Assembly: GCA_028583415.1 (NCBI GenBank) | Contig: CM053267.1 | Location: 29,250,902-29,314,901 of the forward strand | Length of the DNA stretch: 64,000 nucleotides | DNA from: Protea cynaroides | Lineage: Eukaryota; Streptophyta; Magnoliopsida; Proteales; Proteaceae | Direction: 5' to 3' | Shown: positions 11,257 through 21,555 of the stretch, piece by piece | Numbering within the stretch: position 1 is the stretch's first letter | Layout: every line of letters begins with the position of its first letter | Notes under the pieces: model-generated | Databases searched by the model: none | What the model was told of the DNA's origin: nothing | The model's input: only the letters and a program-made list of their open reading frames with translations | Position numbers and translations under genes: made by a program

Positions 11257-11733
11257 TGAAGAATTGATTTGGAAGGTGCGTTACGGCTGGTCTTCGAGAT
11301 AGGTATCCGGATGAGTTCTTCTCTTTGGAGCGCCCCTCTCTTACCGAGGTCATCTACAATAATGGATTAGACAAATGCCTTCTTCTTTCCCTCAACCACC
11401 TTCTTCTACTTCTCATTCTCATCGAGGTCTTCCATGGCGAGACCGGGAAGACTCACCCTCGGCTTTCTTGCTTAAGCCTAATTCGATTGTATAGCATTAC
11501 CTCGAGATCCTCCGGTTACCTCGACATTCTCCAATTCCATGGTCGGGTGGGAACTTAATGACCTAGTAGAAGGTCAACGGGGCAACTCTTAAGCCTATGT
11601 AGATATGGATATCTGAGGATGGCATTATAACTAGCTTGGAGCTTGACCACCAGGAAATTGACGTTAATAACTTTTCAGGAAGGTTTCCTTCCTATCATGA
11701 AGTGCAGGCAGATTCTACTCTTAACGAACACAG
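11257..11733 (-). pseudogene. Tat pol, region between protease and RT, decayed
   Basis: Lies between recognisable protease and RT pieces, with no frame open beyond about 70 codons. Plus-strand ORFs here show no homology I recognise. Treated as decayed polyprotein linker. Confidence 0.5.
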
Positions 11734-12288
11734 TCAATGGTAAAGCCGGTCAAAGAGTAGACAATTTGGCCCAAGCATATCATCGGTGAAGTTCATTTTC
11801 AAGAAGGCATGGTAGTACAAGATATCCGTTGCACTTCCTGTATCAATTAGGATGTAGTTGACATTGAAGTCTGAGACAACTGCCATAATCACAAGGGCAT
11901 CCTCGTGCGGGGAGATGACATTGATGAGGTCATTGTCACTAAAGATGAGGAGGTCCCCAATCCTCAACTTCTTTGGGGTAAGGTCAGCCAGGTCCAACTC
12001 CCTGGCGTACGCTTTTGACAACTTGGCCGAGGTGTTTCCTATAGCTGATCCTCCAGTAATTACATATGAGCTAGGAACTACAAAGTAAGCTCGACGTGCA
12101 AGCGCTTTGAGTTCTAGACCCTCAACATGCTGGGGGAGTCGGATCTCACCCCTCGATAAGTCCTTCTGATAACTTTTCTCCGAGTGAGCTAGGAGTGCTT
12201 TTTCTTTCTGCCCTCCTCGGCCAGAGGTTGGCTCTATGGGGACCTCTTCATCATAACATTGGACCCAATAAGTTTTGTCAAGGTCCAT
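11734..12288 (-). pseudogene. Tat-type aspartic protease region
   Basis: A minus-strand ORF of 184 codons contains VNYILIDTGSATDILYYHAF, the retropepsin active-site block (DTGSA) with the usual D-I-L-Y follow-on. It is preceded by ISFSDNDL-like and HEDALVIMAVVSDFNV residues typical of Tat elements just before the protease. The N-terminal 100 residues are the gag-protease linker. The ORF has no match to a host aspartyl protease and sits in order between gag and RT. Confidence 0.8.
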
Positions 12289-12877
12289 GCGAGCTGGGTA
12301 GGATGTTTTCAGACTGAATTTCTCACAACTCTTAGTTCAAGCTCCTGATTGTTTCTCCTCCTTGTCCCCACCTATGGATGTTGCCTTTAGGTGGGCCGTA
12401 TATGTGGATGTAGGGGGGAACATTTATCCCCTACCCCGTCATCCTTACAATCTTCATCGTCCCTTCATCCTTTGTTTTTACCAGCCTCGGTCTGGTAGTC
12501 ATCGAAGTTCGAGATGACCTGCTTGAGTACTAGGATGAGCAGGCCTCTTCTTGTTCACATAATGTTCGAGCTTCCCCGCCAAATGAGATCTTCAATAGCA
12601 TCTCGAAAGTGTCGGCACTCATTAGTAGTGTGCCCATGCTAGTTAAGAAGGCGCATAATAGGCGTGGATTTCTAGTACGCGTGTTTGGGTTCATCTTCCC
12701 GGGCTTTCAGAAAGTCTTCTGCATCTTCTCAACGAGATAGATCTCTACTAGGGTCTTTCGGAGTAAATGATCATCGTCATATGGCTGAAAGGCGGGGATA
12801 TCGTCCCCCGTTACCTTTTCCTTCTTCTGTTTCTTCAAAGGCTCTCCTTTGGATGAGGTATCATTTGTCTTCTCCGT
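12289..12877 (-). pseudogene. Tat gag C-terminal region, decayed
   Basis: Continues the gag on the minus strand between the retrotransposon-gag domain and the protease linker. Frames are broken, and the plus-strand ORF at 12685-12918 is a shadow. No intact zinc knuckle is visible. Confidence 0.5.
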
Positions 12878-13183
12878 CTACTTCTTGTTCGAGGTGGGGA
12901 GCGGTGGTTTTCTCGTAGCAAGATCTTTCTTTGTAGTCATATTGGCAGCTACATATTTTTTGCACTGAGCGTGGAGCTCGGGGAGGGTGGTGGCTAGCTT
13001 TTTTAGCGGAGAAAATCTTAGATTCGGGTCTCTGATGCCCCCCTTGAGGGTGGCCTTGTGAATCGAATCTTCGAGGCCCTGTATTTGCAAGGCCTCCATA
13101 TTAAACCTGTCGATGAAGGCTCTGAGTGTCTCGCCCTCCTCCTGGACACAGTCCCTCAGGTTATAGGATGTTTTCTTCTGCAT
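12878..13183 (-). pseudogene. Tat gag, core domain fragment
   Basis: A minus-strand ORF of 101 codons with LRDCVQEEGETLRAFIDRFN followed by EALQIQGLEDSIHKATLKGG. This is the retrotrans_gag block (R-x-F-x-x-R-F) seen in many Ty3/gypsy gags. It continues upstream at higher coordinates to the N-terminal fragment at 13302-14094 in other frames. Confidence 0.8.
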
Positions 13184-14094
13184 GCGTCAACTCTGAAAGT
13201 GACTCAAAAAGCTGTTGGTGAGCTCTTTGAATGAGTCGATCGACCTCTTAAGTAGGAGTTGTACCATGTCTAGCTCGCGCCTTTGAGGGTGGTTGGGAAG
13301 GCTCGACATACGATCTCATCCTGGAACGCATGCAGGACCATCAAGGCTAAAAAGGAATTGAAGTGGTGCTCAAGATCCATCGTCCCGTCGTAGGTTTCTA
13401 TTGGAGGCATAGTGAAACCTCGGGGGAGACGGGTCTTCATGATACACTCTGGGAGAGTGCTCTCAGTGCTTTACATTTGATAAGTCAGATTTGTCCAACC
13501 TTCCTACACTTGCTAGAGCCGGGCCCTTAGATCTTGGAGCTCCCGTTCCATGGTTTTGCCCTCATGGTGAGGTTGTGCTTCTTCTGCGACTCTCTGTAGG
13601 CCGGTGACATCTAGTTTGGCCTAGACATCTTCGTGGTGAGGTGGCTAGGGGCGCAACCGTTCTAAGGCTGGGATTCTACTGACACTTTGATGCACGTTGG
13701 CTGCTAACGTGCTCGAGGAAGATCCTTGGCTTTGGACATGGGAGACACTGTGTCTTGCCCCAAAAAAACCCACGAGAATGGCAACTCACCGATCTTTGAG
13801 GTTGAGGTTGAGGTGGAGGTGCCACGGGGACACTCTCGGCAGAAGAGCATGCTGTTGATTATTCTGATTCGGTGCTGGGTTACGGTGTCCATGGCATCCA
13901 AGTTGGCCATGGTGTTGTTCCCTTCGCCGCTCTTGTTCCCTGACATTTAGGACCTGTCTAGGAGCATTGGCAGGCATAGCGTGATGCGGATCCATTACCC
14001 GCTTTGTGACAATCTCTAGTTGACGGGTCATCGCGTCAAACTGTTCCCTTGTCATGTATTGTGGGGAGGGAGGAGGTGACAATTCCTCTTCCAG
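13184..14094 (-). pseudogene. Tat gag N-terminal fragment, cut by the Tekay element
   Basis: Minus-strand peptide MTREQFDAMTRQLEIVTKRV, a PRQVLNVREQERRREQHHGQ stretch and Asn/Gln-rich tail at 14082-13786, followed by broken frames. It is interrupted at 14094 by the Tekay-type LTR with TSD TCCAG. The upstream part of the same gag (Met at 23886, minus strand) is found on the other side of the insertion at 23715-23886 and reads into this piece when the insertion is ignored. Confidence 0.8.
14090..14094. repeat. Target-site duplication TCCAG, left
   Basis: Identical 5-mer at 23710-23714, directly flanking the two LTRs of the Tekay-type element. A 5-bp duplication is normal for Ty3/gypsy integrases. 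Confidence 0.92.
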
Positions 14095-16143
14095 TTTAAG
14101 ACCCGCACTCCATGAACCCGTTCTAAACCTTTAATTCATGTCATAACAGGTCTTCCAATCATCACTGGACCAGACGGGACGAGCAGATGACAAACAGGTA
14201 AGAAAATGGACCGATTTAAGTATGAAATAATTCATACCAGTCGATGGTACCAGTCTTGGTACCGGTCGATGGTTGACCGGTATGACCTGTGCAGACTTGG
14301 ATCCGAAAAAGGATCTCTGCGGGTCCCACTTTTTAAATTTCAAACCGAAGGACTTTCCTAATGTTAGGAGGCTTCCTAAACCTAACCTTAGCCTATATAA
14401 GGACCCTTAAACCTCGTAAAACCTCTCTCATTGTTCCTTACAAACCCTAAAGAGAAGAAAGAGGCTGAAGAAGAAGGAGAAGCTAGGAAGGAGAGGGAAG
14501 AGTCGCCATTGTCGTTCGACAAAGAACACATTACCGTAAGTCAACAGTAAGTGCTTAAACTTCCTCTACGTTAAGCGTTCTAGAATGATTAGTCATGATT
14601 GGATCAATACCATGCAAAGTGAGGTATTGGTCAAAACCCTATTTTGCCGTCAAACCCTAATCTAGTCGGTAAACCCTAGATTTAAGTTCTAGGTTGAAGA
14701 TCATCGAAACCAAGACTTGAATGGAGTTGGAAACAACTCTAACTCAATGCTCAGATGTAGAATGTGTAGGAAAAAACCTGGGATCAATAAGGGGTGATCG
14801 ACGAAAGGCGAGAACCGGATGTATGGTCTTCTAGAGACATACCAGTCGACCATACCGGTCGTACCATATGCGACCGGTACAATGACCGGTACCTCCTGGA
14901 GACTGGTCTGTGGCGACTGGTCGACCATATCGGTCACAACTTTCCCACAATGCCGCGACCGGATCGTGGACCGATATGCTCTGTGAGGGGTATTTTTGAC
15001 CCAGTTGGTTTTTCGACCAACGTAAACCCTAAGAAAACTATTCTAGTATAACCCTAATATTTTATAAGACCTTGTGATAGCAAGTTTGGACCTTGTGACG
15101 CGGAGCAAGCTATCAAACAAGCGTCAGATAAGGGAATCAGACCTAAACCCTAATAATTTAATAAAGAGTAAATCGTTGCTAATAACCATGATTCTATGGT
15201 ATGATGTTTGTGCATACTCGCATGTCATCTGTTACTTTCAGTTATTATTATTGTTCATGCATACTTGCAATGCTAGGATGTGACCCATTACGCATGTGAT
15301 TGTTTTCGTTGGTGTGTGGAATGGGAAGGACTGGAGGTCTGGGATCATTCCTCACACTAGCACCTTTCGTATCATTCTGTCTTTGCATGCTTGGTGCAGG
15401 TAGGGTATCAGGGGGAGGAAGTGGCACTGTGGTCTCCGACCTGGCCACTAGACTCTAGCTCTATCTCTATGCCTTAGGGAGCCCTTAGCTCTATCTCTAT
15501 TCCATGATAGGGTGCATGTGGGACAACAGTGGTGTTTGATCCATTGGGCGGCTTCACACACTTGTGTATAGAGGTGCGGTGGCCGCCAATCCTTTCTATA
15601 GCACATTGCAAACTTAAACCAGACCATGATGTGAATGTTACTCATGCATATGTTTGTTGCATTGTCTGATTGTCTTACTTAGCTAAGTTGTGAGCTCACC
15701 CTTGTGTATACACTATTTTTAGATGTTGATACAGGTTATTCGGTGGAGGATTATGTGAACGCTCCAGTGTACGGAGGCATAGCTGCTTTGTACGTGCAAG
15801 CAGGAGAGGACGAGCATGACGCTTCATGCGAGTGCCCTTTCTGCGTGTACCTTTAGGATTTGATTTAGTTTATTTTAGTTATTTTCAGTTGAAAATACAG
15901 TTGATGTAAAGATATTTATTTATGTTTTGGGTATTTGAATAATTAGATATTTTATTTAAATTTCCCAATAGATTACTCAGTTCATTTAATTTAAGACTTC
16001 CGCTGTATTTTATTATATTCTGATTGTGGTTATGTGCAATGGTTTGTATGAGTGGACACGGTCTTATTGAGATCCTGGTGTGAACCGTTGGTTCAGTGAC
16101 GGTTCACTCACACTTTTGGTTCAGTCAGAATTAGGGTGTGACA
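14095..16143 (+). mobile_element. Tekay-type 5' LTR
   Basis: 2049 bp, ending GGGTGTGACA. It starts TTTAAGACCC, with the second base of the canonical TG mutated. TATA box TATATAA at 14394-14400. Hairpin arms at 14853-14863 and 14869-14879 carry one mismatch. Relative to the other two LTRs, about 140 bp is deleted after 15482, between two copies of a CTTAG/AGCTCTATCTCTAT word. Short peptides that can be read here are repeated in all LTRs and are not genes. Confidence 0.93.
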
Positions 16144-16146
16144 ACT

Positions 16147-16158
16147 TGGTATCAGAGC
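16147..16158 (+). other. Primer-binding site for initiator tRNA-Met
   Basis: TGGTATCAGAGC three bases after the 5' LTR end, the standard plant retrotransposon PBS complementary to the 3' end of tRNA-iMet. It primes minus-strand DNA synthesis. Confidence 0.93.
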
Positions 16159-18210
16159 TCTTAGGCTCTGTCCAACAGACCATATTTGCACTTAACTAAG
16201 TCGATGAACTGAGATAGGAAAAAAATTAAAAGTCTTAATAAAAACAAATTTTAAACACTTGTTTGATGCCTGAGACTAAATACTAAAGAGCATAATGTAC
16301 TATGCTAAAGGTGGAATTAATAAATAGACATGCTCTAGATAGGAACCTTAATGACAGGTGAGAAAAATCATAAACTTTCACTAAATTGAAAAGGAAACTG
16401 TATCAAGAGTAAAAATAATCATAAACATCCAAAGCGTGATAAGTTAATTGTACGACAGGGTACAGTCCACAAGCCGGACAGTTACCCTGCTATAAAAGTT
16501 AATGTATTAGGAGGAGAGAAAAATAAAATGATCTATCATGGGGTTGGGGGCATAGGAGGAATAGGGTTAGCAATGTCATAGTCATGCTCATATGCAACCC
16601 TAAGCCAGTGTACCTGCTCCTATGTGACTCTGAGGTTGCGAGAGAGGCGCCCTAGGTCACGGTTCATCTCACGCTGGGCATCCCGAATCTCCATAAACAT
16701 ATCCATCACGGTATCAAGAGGAGGCTGGGATGGTCCTACTGTAGGTATGGGCTACGGTTCCCTTATCAGCCACCGACGTATGGGATAGCTGCATCATGGC
16801 AGAATGATCCGATAAGGTTTGAAGAATATTTTCTGAAGATGAAGCCTCAAACATTTCAGCAAAGGATCAAATCTATTGTGGCCATATAACTAGATAGGTT
16901 TATATAGGATGCAGTGCATTATTGATTTACTCTTGTGATTATAGAGAATGCACATACCTGATTCTAATTCTAGTATCTTGACAGAATACCTTCTTGATTC
17001 AACCTGCCAATTAGAGTTGTAGATGTTATTTCCTTAGAATTAGTCCTGATTATACCAATTTAAGCTACTCTCATGATCGACACCATGAATAGAGATATGA
17101 ACCGAATAAACATTTAAAGGTTTAATCATTCCGAATGTACATCTTTTTTGATTTTATACCTGATTTATTCATGTACTAAAACTTCTCTAGATTTACTCTT
17201 GTAGTGCCTTGACCAATGGTACTATATACTCGATAGAACCTATAACCATGAGGCTAAGAGCTATAAAATCTCTACTTCCATGTATTTGAACCACCGTGCA
17301 ACCTAACGACCTTTGGATGCCGATTGGATTATCGTAGATTTACTCTTGATCCTTTAAACCTAAGTTCACTAGATAAAATAAGTGTTCATCATTATACTAA
17401 ATTTGAAAGAAGGAAATAAATCACTGTTGGATAAGCATTATGATTCTTACATTTCTCGACATCCACTGATAAGATGTTTAGTTAATAAGATAATTATTGG
17501 AAGGAAAACTATTAAATTCAGATTAGATTCCATAGCCAAGGAACCTCAGATGAAGTAATGGAGGATCTGTTTCGAGATTGCTAAATAGATGGATATGAGT
17601 CATGTCTATAAAAGAGTGCATGAGCAAAAAGTGAGAACTGTCAAGAGTAGCTAGTAAAAAATAGATAGCACTCAAGTAGAGTTAAAGACGGCTATATCGT
17701 TATAAATTTTGACAAGGAAGAAGATTTCTAAAGGTAGATCTAAGAGTGGATACAAGGATGAAGTAAAAAATTATGGCATTGATAGTATTCAGATTAAGTA
17801 CAAGTAATACTGAGTTATGCCCAATGTTTAGTGAGATGATTAAGTAAAGACCAAAAAAGTTTAGCTGAATTAATGAATTTATAAGCATATACCCTAATGC
17901 TTATAGATAGACTTGGGATATGTAATGAATAAATAGTCAGAAGATGCTTTTCGAGATATACAAAAGAGAGATCAGGGTAGAACATCAGTGACAAAAGAGA
18001 TGTAAGCTACTGAGTGCAATATGAGATTTTTGACGATAGTCTTTGAAAAATCATAAGAGATGAAGGAACTAGACAAGCTCTTAAGACCTTTATACCAGAT
18101 TACACTAGTTCAAGCTCTTTTGGACTAGATTTTGTAGTGGGTAAGTGTTATGAACATTGTCTGAATCATATGGATGGACATAATTTGGATGCAACCTAAT
18201 TTGACTTGAG
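16159..18210 (+). pseudogene. Decayed Tekay-type gag, with a reversed N-terminal piece
   Basis: A recognisable sense block (WQNDPIRFEEYFLKMKPQTF) lies at about 16798-16860, just before where the retrotrans_gag domain should be. Immediately upstream, 16560-16735 reads as gag-like protein only on the minus strand: DTVMDMFMEIRDAQREMNRD, then GRLSRNLRV, a stop, and a PPMPPTP tail. From 16,900 to 18,200 stops are dense and no gag or zinc knuckle can be followed. The same layout occurs in the duplicate copy at 3.4-5.0 kb, so it predates the duplication. Confidence 0.6.
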
Positions 18211-18426
18211 ATGGCAGACTTTGACGTCATCTTGGGAATAGATTGGTTGTCTCAACACTCTACAAGTGATTATGTGCATAGAAGAGGTTATCATTTAAGA
18301 ACAAAGATGGCACATAATTTGATTTTATTGGAAGCATATTGCTTAGGAAGCGAAAGCTCATCCTCTCGGCAGGAAAGGCGAAGAGATGCCTTGAAAAGAA
18401 AGGAGTTGGATATATGGTATCTGTGA
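18211..18426 (+). pseudogene. Tekay-type protease C-terminal part
   Basis: A 71-codon ORF beginning MADFDVILGIDWLSQHS. The F-D-V-I-L-G-x-D-W-L block is the characteristic C-terminal part of chromovirus proteases. The catalytic DTG region upstream is not recognisable in any frame. The ORF ends just before the peptide linker FPDVFPRGLPGLPP that normally leads to RT, which survives in a shifted frame at 18460-18500. Confidence 0.75.
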
Positions 18427-18635
18427 AGCACCACAGATGGAAGATACTGATGTAATGCATAAATTCCCTGATGTATTTCCAAGAGGTTTACCCGGGTTGC
18501 CACCTGATCATGCAACTGAATTCGTTATTGACTTATTACCTGGGATGGCACGTGTCAAAGGCACCCTATAGAGTAGCTCCTATGGATTAAAGGAATTGAG
18601 ACTCAACTACAGGAGTTATTAGACAAAGGTTTCAA

Positions 18636-18740
18636 TCGGCTAAGTATTGCATCACGGGGAGCACCAATGCAATTCGTAAAGAAGAAGCTAATCAGCTAAG
18701 TATTGCATCCCGGGTAGCACCAATGCAATTCGTAAAGAAG
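18636..18740 (+). repeat. 56-bp tandem duplication before RT
   Basis: The block CTAAGTATTGCATC..AGCACCAATGCAATTCGTAAAGAAG occurs twice with a 56-bp period. It falls exactly where the linker joins RT and puts a stop before the RT frame. The duplicate copy at about 5490-5590 has the same repeat. Confidence 0.85.
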
Positions 18741-21488
18741 AAGGACGGTAGCGTACGACTATGTATCGACTACCGAGAGTTGAACAAGTTAACCATCAAG
18801 AACCGATACCCTTTGCCTAGGATCGATGATCTGTTTGACCAGTTGCAGGGTGCAAAGGTTTTCTCAAAGATTGATCTTCGATCAGGGTATCACCAATTGA
18901 AGATCAAGGAAACGGATATTCTGAAGACTGCTTTCAGGACAAGGTATAGACATTATGAGTTCCTTGTAATGTCATTCGGGTTGACTAACGCTCCAGCGTT
19001 GTTCATGGAACTGATGAACCGAGTGTTTCATGACATGTTGGACACTTCGGTCATTATATTCATTGACGACATATTGGTTTACTCACAAGACAGGGAGACT
19101 CATGCAACACATTTGAGAGCAGCCCTACAACGGCTGAGAAGAGAGAAGCTTTACGCCAAGTTCAAGAAGTGTGAATTTTGGCTGAAGGAAGTGGCCTTCT
19201 TGGGTCACGTAGTATCTGTAGACGGTATCAAGGTTGATCCAAGCAAGATCGTAGCTATAGTAGGATGGGATGCACCAAAATCAGCTGCGGAGATTCGTAG
19301 TTTCCTTGGATTAGCTGGTTACTATAGAAGATTCGTGGAAGACTACTCAAGGATCGTCGTTCCACTTACTAGACTAACCAAGAAAGGGAAAAAGTTCATA
19401 TGGACGGATGAGTGTGAAAAGTGCTTTCAGACTTTGAAGTCAAAACTAGTCTTTGCACCTATCTTGACCATCCCGACACCAGGCTTGTTGTTCACCTTAT
19501 ATACGGATGCCTCAGGATTAGGTCTTGGATGTGTGTTAATGCAAGGAGAACAGGTGATTGCCTACGCATTAAGACAGTTGAAAGAGCATGAGAAGAACTA
19601 TCCTACGCATGATCTGGAATTAGCAGCAGTTATTCACGCAATCAAGACTTGGAGACACTACCTTTACGGTGAAAAGTTTCAGATTAAGTCGGATCACAAG
19701 AGCTTAACTTACCTTTTCACTCAGAAGGACCTGAATATGAGACAGAGGAGATGGCTGGAACTATTAAAAGATTATGATTGTGATATCCAATACCATCCAG
19801 GTAAGGCAAACGTTGTGACTGATGCCCTAAGCAGAAAGTCGACATTGAAACCGGAGGCAGGACCTAGTACAAATGCTGCATTGTGTGCTGCAGCCTCAAG
19901 CTCAATGGAGAATGATAAAGAGTTTATATTAGAGACTGCAGGAGATCCAGTGGAACAGGGCTTAATTCATAAGTTTACATTGATGTTCGTAGCCTTGAAG
20001 ATCTCATCGGATCTAATAGATGAGGTCAAAGTAGCAATCCTACAGGATCCACACCTCAAGACTGTGCAAGAAGATCTAGAGAAGGGTAAAAGCAACCCTG
20101 ACTTTACCTTGGATTCAGACAAGGTACTCAGGTATCGTGGATGATTATGTATACCTGAGAGTGATAACTCAAATATCAGAGATAGAGTTATGACAGAAGC
20201 TCATTACACCCTATATTCGGTACATCCAGGAAGCACCAAGATGTACCATGATTTAAGAAGATTATATTGGTGGAGGGGTATGAAAGCGGATGTAGCTCGA
20301 TTCGTATTCCAATGTCTGAATTGCCAACAAGTTAAAGCTGAAAGGCAGAGACCCGCAAGTTTGCTACAACCACTATCGGAGCCAGCATGGAAGTGGGATT
20401 GTGTCACAATGGATTTCGTCACTGGCCTACCCTTGACTCCAAGGTCAGTGGATGCAGTATGGGTTATAGTCGATCGACTTACTAAGACAACTCGATTCAT
20501 CGCGATCAGACCTCAGTATACCATGGAGAAGTTGGCCAAGCTATATGTGGATAATATAGTTAGACTTCATGGCATCCCAGAAAGTATAGTATTTGACAGA
20601 GATCCTCGTTTTACATCAAAGTTCTGGGAAGGATTACAGAAAGCTATGGGAACCAAGTTGAAGTTTAGCATAGCTTTTCATCCTCAGACAGACAGGCAGT
20701 CAGAAAGAACTATTTAAATTTTAGAAGATATGCTCCGAGCGTGTGCTCTAGATTTCAAAGGAGCTTGGGACGAGAAGCTATTGCTCATCGAGTTTGCTTA
20801 TAACAATAGTTACCAGGCTACGATCCAAATGGCTCCATACGAGGCACTCTATGAGAAGAAATGTCGTACACCTCTGTTATGGAATGAGGTGGGAGAAAGA
20901 AAGATTGTAAGACCGGAGTTCATCGAAGAAACTTGTCGAGTGATTGATCAAATCAAGGAAAGAGTGAAGACAGCTCAAGTTCGACAAAAGCACTATGCAA
21001 ATAACCGACGTCGAGATCTGGAGTTTGCAGTGGGTGATAAAGTGTTCTTGAAGATATCACCTATGCGAGGTCTGAAACGGTTTGGTAAGAAGGGGAAGCT
21101 ATGCCCCAGGTATATGGGACCATACGAGATTTTGACCAGACGTGGTAATGTGGCATATCAACTGGCTCTACCACCATCCATATCAAGCGTTCATGATGTG
21201 TTCCATGTTTCTTTACTGAAGAAGTATGTCAGAGATCCATCGCACATCTTGACAGCAGACCCACCAGACTTGACAGAGGACTTGTCATTTGAAGTAGTAC
21301 TTGTGATGCTCACAAGCTGAAAGGTACAACATCTCCGAAGCAAGGATATCCATTATGTAAAAGTGCATTGGAAAAGCCAAGATGTAGAAGAGATTACTTG
21401 GGAGGAAGAGAACGCGATGCGAAAAGAATATCCTAACCTTTTTGACGACCAAGGTACGTTCAAATTTCGAGGCCAAAATTTATTTTAA
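18723..21488 (+). pseudogene. Tekay-type pol: RT, RNase H, integrase, chromodomain
   Basis: One reading frame runs from 18723 to the TAA at 21486-21488, broken only by TGA at 20142-20144, TAA at 20715-20717 and TGA at 21318-21320. RT: LCIDYRELNKL, FSKIDLRSGYHQLKI, FGLTNAPALF and catalytic FIDDILVYS. RNase H: LYTDASGLGLGCVL, the HDLELAAV..W block, SDHKSL and DALSRK. Integrase: an H-H-C-C zinc region with C-x-x-C at about 20306-20330, then MDFVTGLP, VDRLTKT and DRDPRFTSKFW. Chromodomain: VKVHWKSQDVEEITWEEE at about 21353-21406. All three stops can arise by C-to-T change, the usual decay of methylated plant elements. Confidence 0.95.
21353..21470 (+). pseudogene. Chromodomain at the integrase C-terminus
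   Basis: Reads HYVKVHWKSQDVEEITWEEE followed by NAMRKEYPNLF and a short FRGQNLF tail, all in the pol frame but after the third stop. The aromatic and acidic residues fit chromovirus chromodomains, which guide integration to heterochromatin in known members. The tail directly before the polypurine tract is typical of the Tekay/Del group. Confidence 0.85.
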
Positions 21489-21555
21489 GGGTGGGGGAGT
21501 TGTGAAACCTATATGCAATTTTTGGGGATAAAATTTCTTTTAAGGGTGGGGGAGT
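21486..21555 (+). other. Duplicated polypurine tract
   Basis: TAAGGGTGGGGGAGTTGT occurs at 21486-21503 and again at 21541-21558. The second copy abuts the 3' LTR (TGTAAG at 21556) and is the functional position for plus-strand priming. The first copy is followed by TGTGAAACC, an LTR-start-like word. The flanking 30 bp are also similar, which indicates a short duplication with a 55-bp period. Confidence 0.8.
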
